Of a stretch of 64,000 bases of DNA, positions 18,101-24,002 are shown in pieces (the first letter of the stretch is position 1; each line of letters begins with the position of its first letter). Made by a program: the position numbers and the translations under genes. Below the pieces are notes generated by a model, which saw only the letters and a list, made by a program, of their open reading frames with translations, was not told the DNA's origin and did no database searches. Source of the stretch: CAZFLM01 sp964519955 (GTDB lineage: Bacteria > Armatimonadota > Chthonomonadetes > Chthonomonadales > CAJBBX01); contig CAZFLM010000023.1 of the NCBI GenBank assembly GCA_964519955.1, positions 1 through 64,000 of the forward strand. The letters are read 5' to 3'.

Positions 18101-18384
18101 ATCGACTGCCCGGGGCTCGACGTCGAGTAGACGTACTCGACGCCCGGGATCTCCCAGATCAGCTTCTCCATCGGAGAGGTGACGCGGCGCTCGACCTCGG
18201 CCGCCGAAGCGCCCGGCATCTGCACGAGCACGTCGGCCATCGGCACGACGATCTGCGGCTCTTCCTCACGGGGCGTCTTCAGTACCGCGAACGCGCCCAG
18301 CGCCAACGAGGCGATGATGACCAGCGGCGTCAGCTTCGAGTTCACGAATGCCGAGGCCAGTCGGCCGGCAAATCCTACGCGCAT
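15142..18384 (-). CDS. RND-family efflux permease (AcrB/HAE-1 type)
   Basis: A 1080-residue inner-membrane proton-driven exporter of the usual length. The first helix (LTPLVIIASLALGAFAVL) is followed by the first porter loop (VQMPGASAAEVERRVTSPME), then the TM blocks with SIGILVDDAIVVVENIVRHY, the conserved Asp-bearing helix, and the C-terminal mirror GFIAGAGIIVRNSIILVDFI. AAGGAGA precedes the ATG at 18384. It follows the adaptor gene by 145 bases. No outer-membrane factor gene is present here. The substrate is unknown; the ArsR, rhodanese and DUF2892 neighbours suggest reactive sulfur or electrophile stress rather than a classical drug. Confidence 0.95.
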   Translation of the reverse strand: MRVGFAGRLASAFVNSKLTPLVIIASLALGAFAVLKTPREEEPQIVVPMADVLVQMPGASAAEVERRVTSPMEKLIWEIPGVEYVYSTSSPGQSMAVVRFLVGQNQEAAFVRLREKLQSHFDIIPPGASPPIIKPRSIDDVPILALTLHSTRYDSFALRQIAARVEDAVKQVDNVSETSIIGGLRREVRVTLDRAKVAGFGLTPDGVANALGGANQRALAGAFSRNNADIAVKTGEFLRTADDVAAVVVGVANRRPVYLRDVATVVDGPAEPTDYVAFGVGPAGRAESTGPINRLQHAVTISVAKRQGTNAIDIAHQVLAKVESLKGKIIPSDVTVTETRNYGETASEKSGELLFHMMLAVLSVTLLIAIALGRKESLVVLVAIPVTLALTLLVFYLYGYTLNRITLFALIFSIGILVDDAIVVVENIVRHYRMPEGERQPPLEAAIHAVDEVGNPTILATFAVIAAILPMAFVGGLMGPYMRPIPVGASAAMIFSLLIAFIVTPWAAFRLLKGEHGKSGHGKHGESGGDDFLTRMYRAMMTPMLRKPLARWSFFAVVAVLLVGAMGLVAIKAVTVKMLPFDNKNEFQVMVDMPTGTTLEQTAAAARAVGDYIATIPEVRDYQMYVGTASPYNFNGLVRHYFMRRGANQADLQVNLVGKGERKAQSHAIVKRIRPEIARIAREWGIRVKVAEVPPGPPVLQTLVAEVYGPSMERRTEVARQVLGVFRQTEGVADADWYMDDDQPTYQYAVDKEKAALLGVDTASVNRTLSMGLSGASVGLAHDEGSREDVPIVVRLPRAERSGLRELQQLFVAARDGHLVPLSEVVKPVAIGTDKSIYHKNLLPVVYVTGDVTGRQESPVYAILAMNKAVDKLQLPEGYKLNVLTTHVPFTTDKLQMKWDGEWHITYEVFRDLGIAFAAVLVIIYILVVAWFQSFKTPLVIMAPIPLTLIGILPAHALMGAFFTATSMIGFIAGAGIIVRNSIILVDFIELRMRQGMPLEQAVIDAGATRFRPMLLTAAAVIVGSFVILFDPIFQGLAISLMAGEIASTLLSRMAVPILYYMMKAREERHAPKPVEPEAA

Positions 18385-18454
18385 CGGGGGTCTCCTTCTA
18401 CCTTCCAACGGGCCGCACCCTCGCCCGCCAGATTAGCCCAGTTACTGCTTCAGC

Positions 18455-18490
18455 GCTGTGGTGGGGCGGGCCTCCGTGCCGGCCCAGTAC
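18455..18490. repeat. Dispersed GGGCCTCCGTGCC element
   Basis: GCTGTGGTGGGGCGGGCCTC followed by CGTGCCGGCCCAG lies in the gap between the adaptor and permease genes. Near-identical copies are at 10735-10775 and 31231-31270. Confidence 0.6.
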
Positions 18491-18529
18491 GACCCACAAG
18501 CGGAACGGCACGGTGCCCGCCGCGCCAAC

Positions 18530-20011
18530 CTACCTGGCCGACACCGGCTGGCCGTCGGTCAGTCGGTCCACGCCCTCCGCCACGATCCGCTCGCCCGCGC
18601 CGAGGCCCGAGAGCACCGGCACCGTCCGCCCCTGCGCCTCGCCCAGTGTCACCAGCCGCAGCCGCGCCTTGTTGTCCTTGTCGACGGCGAACACGTAGTC
18701 CAGCCCCTCGCGCTTGATGACAGCAGTGGACGGAACCAGCAGCCTGCGCTCGATGCCCTGTGCGAACCGCGCCCGACCGAACATGCCGGACCGCGCGGGC
18801 GAGCCCGCCGGCAGCCCGATCTTCACGATGAACGTATGGCTGCTCGGATCGCCCTGCGGCGCCACCTCGACGATGGTGCCGCTCACCTCGCGCCCGTACA
18901 GCGCATCCAACAGGACCGGCACCCGCAACCCGCGCCGCACGCTGCGGAGGGAGTTCTCCGGCACCACGGCCTCCAGGCGGATCTGCCCGCCCTGCACCGC
19001 CATCAGCGGCACTCCCGGAGAAGCCATCGCGCCCGGGTCGGCCAGGCGGGCGCTCACCAGGCCGTCGAACGGAGCGCTTAGCGCCGCGAAGTCCCGCGTC
19101 ACCCGCGCCAGCCGCAGCGCCGCGGTCGACTGCCCGACCTGCGCACGAGCCACCTGCACCTCCTGCCGCCGCACGTTCACCTGCATCGCTCCCGCCTGCG
19201 CCTGCTTCAGCCCCGCTCGGGCCTGGGCGAGGGCCGCCTGCGCCTGCTGCAGCCCTTCCTCCGCGGCGCGGATGTCCTCGGCCCGGCTGCCTTCGTCGGC
19301 GATGCTCTGGCCCTGCTGCGCGGTCTCCAACTGCGCCTGCGCCACGTCGTACTGCGTCTTCGCCTGGTCATACTGCTGCCGCGAAACCGCCCCCTCGGCT
19401 ACGAGCTGCTCATACCTCTTCAGGTTCGCCTGCGCCAGTGCCAGGCTCGCTCGCGCCTGGTTCACTGCCAGCGACGCCTGCGCGCGCTCCTGCTTCCGCG
19501 GCCCGGCCTGCACCAGGTCGAGCTTCGCCCGCGCTGCCTTCACCGCCGCCTCGCTCTGCGCCACCTGCGCCTGCGCCGCCGCGATCCGCGCGTCGCTGGT
19601 CGCCTCTTCCATCTGCGCAGCAACGCGCGACGCGTCCAGCCCGACCGATGCCGACCGCAGACCGGCCTGCGACTGCGCGACCGACGCATCGAGGTCGCTG
19701 GCGTCCAGGCTGATCAGCAACTGCCCGCGCCGCACCGCGTCGCCCTCGCGAGCCGCCACCGATCGCACCCGGCCCATGACCTTCGCCGAGATCTGCGCCT
19801 CCAGCTCGGCCTTCACCGTGCCGGTCGCCTCCAGCCACTGCGGCGTCGAGACCTCGCCGATCGTCAACACCGGCACCGACGCCGCGGCCAGGTTGGCTCG
19901 CTCCGCGCCCTCGTCGGCCCGCGCGGCCTGCTCACCGCGCCCGAGCAGCGCCCACGCACCGATCACCGCCACCACCGCCACCACACCAACGCTGAGACCT
20001 ATGCGCTTCAT
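18530..20011 (-). CDS. RND efflux periplasmic adaptor (membrane fusion protein)
   Basis: A 493-residue protein. A signal/anchor (IGLSVGVVAVVAVIGAWALL) is followed by a barrel-sandwich half (VKAELEAQISAKVMGRVRSV), a very long Ala/Gln-rich coiled-coil hairpin of about 180 residues (longer than in AcrA), then the second lipoyl half (APFDGLVSARLADPGAMASP) and beta-barrel. It would link the RND permease to an outer-membrane channel. The ATG at 20011 sits after GGGAGGACGGGACG. Its promoter region downstream of arsR carries an operator-like inverted repeat. Confidence 0.92.
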   Translation of the reverse strand: MKRIGLSVGVVAVVAVIGAWALLGRGEQAARADEGAERANLAAASVPVLTIGEVSTPQWLEATGTVKAELEAQISAKVMGRVRSVAAREGDAVRRGQLLISLDASDLDASVAQSQAGLRSASVGLDASRVAAQMEEATSDARIAAAQAQVAQSEAAVKAARAKLDLVQAGPRKQERAQASLAVNQARASLALAQANLKRYEQLVAEGAVSRQQYDQAKTQYDVAQAQLETAQQGQSIADEGSRAEDIRAAEEGLQQAQAALAQARAGLKQAQAGAMQVNVRRQEVQVARAQVGQSTAALRLARVTRDFAALSAPFDGLVSARLADPGAMASPGVPLMAVQGGQIRLEAVVPENSLRSVRRGLRVPVLLDALYGREVSGTIVEVAPQGDPSSHTFIVKIGLPAGSPARSGMFGRARFAQGIERRLLVPSTAVIKREGLDYVFAVDKDNKARLRLVTLGEAQGRTVPVLSGLGAGERIVAEGVDRLTDGQPVSAR

Positions 20012-20068
20012 CGTCCCGTCCTCCCGGCCCGGCGCCCGCCGAGCCCTACCGACCAACCAAGCAATGCG

Positions 20069-20102
20069 GAAATATCTATTTCGCTATATTTCGAGCAGTC
20101 AA
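20069..20102 (-). promoter_or_regulatory. Efflux operon promoter region with ArsR-like inverted repeat
   Basis: GAAATAT (20069-20075) and ATATTTC (20086-20092) form a perfect inverted repeat with a 10-base spacer. TTGACT on the minus strand (20102-20097) is a likely -35; the -10 within the repeat is poor. The ATAT-N10-ATAT geometry is the same as in the arsR promoter operator, so one repressor probably binds both. Confidence 0.5.
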
Positions 20103-20116
20103 GAGGGCCGCCAGCG

Positions 20117-20449
20117 TCACTCCGCAGGAGCCCCGCACGCGCCCTGGTGCCGCCGGATGCACTCCAGCAGCAGCAGCACGTTCTCGTTCGCGATCTCGTA
20201 GTGGACAAAGTTGCCGTGCCGCCTGCACGACAGGATGCCCTGGTCCTTCAGGATGCGGAGTTGCTGGCTCACGACGGCCTGCTCGGCGTCGGTCGCGTCG
20301 ATGATGTCGCTCACCGACCGCGCCTCGCCCGCCATCCGCAGGTAGTCCAGGATGCGGAGGCGCAGAGGGTGCGCGGCATGGCGGATCACCGGCGCGACCC
20401 GCTCCAGGGTCTCCATGTCGATCAGCGGCGCAATGGTCTTCTCACTCAT
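20117..20449 (-). CDS. ArsR-family winged-helix repressor
   Basis: A 110-residue homodimer-type repressor with LRLRILDYLRMAGEARSVSD, then the recognition helix region AEQAVVSQQLRILKDQGIL and the wing RRHGNFVHYEIAN. Candidate sensor thiols are Cys75 just before the wing and Cys97 and Cys105 in the last helix; paired cysteines of this kind sense persulfides in BigR/SqrR-like members, but the positions here are not a proven match. The classical ELCV(C)DL metal motif is absent. It presumably represses itself and the RND/rhodanese block. Confidence 0.92.
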   Translation of the reverse strand: MSEKTIAPLIDMETLERVAPVIRHAAHPLRLRILDYLRMAGEARSVSDIIDATDAEQAVVSQQLRILKDQGILSCRRHGNFVHYEIANENVLLLLECIRRHQGACGAPAE

Positions 20450-20465
20450 CTCTCCACCTCCGACA

Positions 20466-20496
20466 ACAGTATATCGGTATATTCATATACTGTCAA
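20466..20496 (-). promoter_or_regulatory. arsR promoter with overlapping operator
   Basis: On the minus strand TTGACA (20496-20491) and TATACT (20473-20468) are 17 bases apart. A perfect inverted repeat ACAGTATAT (20466-20474) / ATATACTGT (20485-20493) with a 10-base spacer spans the whole promoter, so bound repressor would occlude polymerase. Confidence 0.8.
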
Positions 20497-20539
20497 GACC
20501 CCGCCAACGTTTCTTTCTGCGGCGACTTGCGGGGGTGGG

Positions 20540-20596
20540 GGCTGCGTTCTCCTTGTATTTGTGCGGGCGCAATGGGGCATGCCGCGGGACTACAGC
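20540..20596. repeat. Repeat A, copy 1
   Basis: GGCTGCGTTCTCCTTGTATT followed by TGTGCGGGCGCAATGGGGC occurs here and, with a few changes, at 22301-22356. The two copies bracket the secreted-protein gene 20693-22246 in direct orientation. Confidence 0.7.
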
Positions 20597-20692
20597 CACC
20601 GATCGCCTGCGTGAGCCGGGGCGTGAGCAGCAGCGTGAAAGTGGCAGGGAGCGCCAGGCAGGCGCCCAGCACTCCCTGCACACCGCATGGGC

Positions 20693-22246
20693 CTACGGCG
20701 CCGGCGCCACCGTGATCCCCTCGCCCTCTGGCCGAAGGTACGTCTTCGCTTCGCCGCCCCCACCGGAGACCAGGCTGCCATCTCGTCGGAGGTAGGTGAA
20801 CATGAACATCCTGCCCGTCGGCTTCGTGGTCACCTTCAGCCGCACGTACTCGGCGCCATGGTTGATCGCATCGGCTGTCTCGGGGCCGGAGGCCGCACCG
20901 CCCGGGAGCAGGTTGGCCAGTCCCGAGCCGCGCTTGGACTGCAGGTCGACACGCAAGTTCGAGCTTCGGGCGATGCTGGCCAGCAGCCACCTGTTTGCCG
21001 ACGCGATCCCCAAGACAGGGAACTTGCCCATCAGCTTCAGGATCTGCCGCCCACTAAGCTTGTCCGCAGCCGCCACCAGATCGTCGAGCGTCAGGAAGCC
21101 GTCGTGCTCGCCCTGCGACCTCAGCAGGCCGCGGACGAACGGCCAGGGCACATCGGTGGCGGACTCCATGTACCACGCCGCGTTGGCGACCAGGAGCGTA
21201 CTGCCGCGCCACTTCCACCGGATTGGCGGCAGCAGGTCCGGCATGTTCCTGAGGATGTCCAGCAGCACACGCTCCTCCCGCGCCGTCCACGACGTCCTCT
21301 CGCGTGACCGGTCATCCGGGACGCGCGCGATGATCGAGACGCCGGTCAGCCTGGAGAGCCGCCTCAGCCGCCCATCGAGGGAGCGCTCGTCGGGAACGGC
21401 CCCATCGACGGGCTTGGCGTTCGCGGGGATGCTGGCGTCGTCGAGCGTGTTTGTCTTGTGGTCGCCGGGCATCAGCCACAGGTCGTCGATGTAGGTGATG
21501 GCGGCACGATCCGCAGGCACGGCTCCCATGTATGCATACGCGCCGGCACCGGGGATGTTGATGAAGAGCGCAGGCGCAACGTGCGACTCAGCCCAAGGGC
21601 ACATGAAGGTCACTCGGTCAGGGTCTGGCTGGGGCGACGTCGACCCATCCACCGGGTTGATCTTGTAGTGCGCCCCTTCATCCCAGACCATCTTCACCAG
21701 GGCCTTGCCGTGGGGGCCGAGCTGATCGAGTGGCACCGTGACGTTCTGCTGCCCCCGCAGCACGGCCTTCTGCTGCTCAGGCGACAGCGCTTGGGCCGAA
21801 CGGTACGCGTCGGCCTCGTCTTCGAAGTCCTGTTGGATCCTGGCTGCGATCCTCTCGCCAAGCCGCTGCGCAGAGAGAGGCCGGGTCAGGGCGTAGGTGT
21901 AGGCGCCGGGCTTGCCCTCACGCTCCCAGCGCCACTCGGCGTCCTTGTAGCTCACGAGGGACCAGAGCGAGTCCATCGCATCTGCCACCGGCAGGCCGCG
22001 GAGGAAGACGGACACCTCCGGATCGGAGGCGCCGTCCTTCTCCTCGGCGCGGATGGAGACGCCCGTGGCCTTCGAGACACGCTCCAGCAGGTCGCCGATC
22101 TGGATGCGTGCAGCCGACACGGTGATGCGCTGCTCCAGCCGGACGTCCTCGCGCCGCATGTCGGCGGTGATGGTGTGCGGTGGCGGCGCGCCGGGCTGCT
22201 GGAGGAGCAGGGCGAGGCAGCAGGACAACACGGCAGGCAGCGTCAT
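20693..22246 (-). CDS. Secreted protein with two secretin-N/STN-like segments
   Basis: A 517-residue protein with a short signal peptide (MTLPAVLSCCLALLLQQ). Residues 30-110 (RITVSAARIQIGDLLERVS, then TGVSIRAEEKD and FLRGLPVADAMDSLWSL) resemble the STN/secretin short domain fold. A second similar segment appears near residue 250 (DGRLRRLSRLTGVSIIARVP, then REERVLLDILRNM). There is no secretin pore domain, so it is probably a periplasmic or surface protein built on this fold; its role is unknown. The last 20 codons overlap repeat B (20728-20760), so the C-terminus GEAKTYLRPEGEG may come from a repeat. CGGAGG supports the start at 22246. Confidence 0.65.
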   Translation of the reverse strand: MTLPAVLSCCLALLLQQPGAPPPHTITADMRREDVRLEQRITVSAARIQIGDLLERVSKATGVSIRAEEKDGASDPEVSVFLRGLPVADAMDSLWSLVSYKDAEWRWEREGKPGAYTYALTRPLSAQRLGERIAARIQQDFEDEADAYRSAQALSPEQQKAVLRGQQNVTVPLDQLGPHGKALVKMVWDEGAHYKINPVDGSTSPQPDPDRVTFMCPWAESHVAPALFINIPGAGAYAYMGAVPADRAAITYIDDLWLMPGDHKTNTLDDASIPANAKPVDGAVPDERSLDGRLRRLSRLTGVSIIARVPDDRSRERTSWTAREERVLLDILRNMPDLLPPIRWKWRGSTLLVANAAWYMESATDVPWPFVRGLLRSQGEHDGFLTLDDLVAAADKLSGRQILKLMGKFPVLGIASANRWLLASIARSSNLRVDLQSKRGSGLANLLPGGAASGPETADAINHGAEYVRLKVTTKPTGRMFMFTYLRRDGSLVSGGGGEAKTYLRPEGEGITVAPAP

Positions 22247-22300
22247 CGAGGGGCCTCCGGTGTGTTGCGCAATGCTACCAGGCAGGACGCATGGGGCGAG

Positions 22301-22450
22301 GGCTGCGTTCTCCTTGTATCTGTGCGGGCGCAATGGGGCATGCCGCGCGACTGCAGAGCTGCTCGCCACCGACGCCGCCCGAACGATGCTGGGCTTCGCC
22401 CGCGCGCCGGGTCGCGTCTGGCCGCAGGTACGTCTTCGCTTCGCCACCCC
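22301..22450. repeat. Second copy of repeats A and B (remnant duplication)
   Basis: Bases 22301-22356 match repeat A at 20540-20596, and 22416-22450 (GGCCGCAGGTACGTCTTCGC) match repeat B at 20728-20760, which forms the 3' end of the neighbouring gene. Order and orientation are kept, but the middle differs in length. Read on the minus strand this copy still encodes GEAKTYLRP, so it may be the leftover 3' end of a lost paralog or a free mobile repeat. Confidence 0.55.
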
Positions 22451-22580
22451 GCGCGAGGACGGCAGATGGCAGGTCCCGCATCGATCGGCAGCGTACCCGA
22501 CAGGACGCCTGCCCCTCCGCGCCGAATTCACGTGCAACATCGAGCCAACCATCTCGCGCTGGCCGAGGGTCTACCTATCG

Positions 22581-23567
22581 ATGGAACACGACGACCACGA
22601 AGCCGCGCTGGCCGCTCGGGCCGCAGCCGGCGACCACGACGCGCTTGCGCTGCTGGTAGAGCGCGTGCGCCTGACACTCTTCGCCGCCGCCTATCGGGAG
22701 CTGGCGCACTACGAGGACGCGCAGGACGCCGTCGCGAACGCGCTGCTGCGCATCTGCACGCACGCCGGCAGCCTGCGCGACCCCGGTCGGGCCCGCGCCT
22801 GGATGCGGACCATCGTGGTGAACGAGGCGAGACGGCTGCGCACCAGGCGCGCGGAGGCTGGCGCCGGGCTCGATGAGGGGTCGACGGACCACGCCGAGGC
22901 GGCTCGCCTTGCGCATTTGCGCATCGACATCGAGCGAGCGCTGCGCCGCCTGCCGGCCGATCAGGCACGTGCCGTCGCGCTCCACTACCTTGCCGGTCTG
23001 CCGGTCGGCCAGATCGCGGCGCGCACGGGCCGGCCCGAGGGCACCGTCAAGGCCTGGCTGCACTACGGTCGCCGCACTCTGGCCGACCAACTGAGAGGAT
23101 ACGAACCGATGACACCGAGCACCCGCACCGCGGCCATCGTCAGCACCAACCTGGACGCCGAGACCGTCCGCACGCTCAGCGAGGCCCTCCAGGGCGGCGG
23201 GTTCGCGAACGTGAAGCACATCAGCGACTACGGTTCAGTGGCCCGTCTCGACCAGACCGGCGAGGGCGAGAACGCCGAGGTCCACATCTGCGAACCACTC
23301 AAGGGCGTCAGCTTCGTCGTGCTGGACGGCATGATTGCCGGCCGATCCGCCTTCGAGCTGCTCGCCATCCTGCGCGCCACCGCCGAGCTGGGCCGCATGG
23401 CGACCGGCCTCCTCCTCGACGGCTCGGACCCCGAGGCGACACCGTCCGCGATTACCGCCGCGTGGGCGTCCGGCATCGACCTCTGCCTCACCAAGCCGGT
23501 CGACCCCGCGGAGTTCCGCGCCTTCGCGAACCACATCCGCAAGAGCCTCGACGAGGACGGCAAGTAG
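22581..23567 (+). CDS. ECF-type sigma factor fused to a receiver-like domain
   Basis: A 328-residue protein. Residues 1-90 contain sigma region 2 (EDAQDAVANALLRICTHAGS, then WMRTIVVNEARRLRTR) and 115-175 region 4 (LRRLPADQARAVALHYLAG, then GRPEGTVKAWLHYGRRTLA). Residues 180-328 fit a response-regulator receiver: VVLDGMIAGRSAFELLAILR with phospho-acceptor candidate Asp249, and CLTKPVDPAEF with the conserved Lys305. The N-terminal acidic pair is missing (IVSTNLDAE). The order sigma-then-receiver recalls PhyR of the general stress response, but here the sigma part looks intact. ATG 23109 inside the gene has GAGAGG upstream, so the receiver might also be made alone. Confidence 0.8.
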   Translation: MEHDDHEAALAARAAAGDHDALALLVERVRLTLFAAAYRELAHYEDAQDAVANALLRICTHAGSLRDPGRARAWMRTIVVNEARRLRTRRAEAGAGLDEGSTDHAEAARLAHLRIDIERALRRLPADQARAVALHYLAGLPVGQIAARTGRPEGTVKAWLHYGRRTLADQLRGYEPMTPSTRTAAIVSTNLDAETVRTLSEALQGGGFANVKHISDYGSVARLDQTGEGENAEVHICEPLKGVSFVVLDGMIAGRSAFELLAILRATAELGRMATGLLLDGSDPEATPSAITAAWASGIDLCLTKPVDPAEFRAFANHIRKSLDEDGK

Positions 23568-23574
23568 CCGCACA

Positions 23575-23880
23575 GACTACCGCGTCGTCCAGCCCGCGCA
23601 GGCGGGCTTCGTGCCTCCCACAGGCGCGGCTTCAGCCGCCGGCACTCACGCCCGAACCAGACAGACCCCGTGGCGCGTGCGCCAGCAGCCTGCCGCGTCG
23701 TCCAGCGCGCGCAGGCGGGCTTCGTGCCTCCCACAGGTGCGGCTTCAGCCGCCGGCACTCACGCCCGGACCAGACAGGCCCCGTGGCGCGTGCGCCAGCA
23801 GACTACCGCGTCGTCCAGCCCGCGCAGGCGGGCCTCGTGCCCCCCACAGGCGCGGCTTGAGCCGCCGGCACTCACGCGCG
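23575..23880. repeat. 113-bp tandem repeat, 2.7 copies
   Basis: Units start at 23575, 23688 and 23801, an exact period of 113 bases. Each holds two small stems, AGCCCGC/GCGGGCT and CGGC-TTCA-GCCG. A single diverged unit lies at 1-100. This is non-coding, between the sigma-receiver gene and the ABC transporter; there are no spacer-like unique segments, so it is not a CRISPR. Confidence 0.85.
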
Positions 23881-24002
23881 CCTGCAAGTGAACTGGTGGC
23901 CGTTACCAGCGCCGCGCCCAGCCCGTCCCAGGAAGAGGTAGAATCACCCCGTAGACCCCGGCACTGCGCTCAGCCCTTGGCCGCGGCCTCCGAAGGACCC
24001 CC

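Noticed and set aside
16039..18717. 892-codon plus-strand open frame
   Set aside because: It lies entirely antisense to the RND permease, has Arg/His-rich composition without domains and reflects the GC-rich third positions of the real gene.
23575..23880. Possible CRISPR array
   Set aside because: The whole 113-base unit is repeated with no unique spacers and there are no cas genes.
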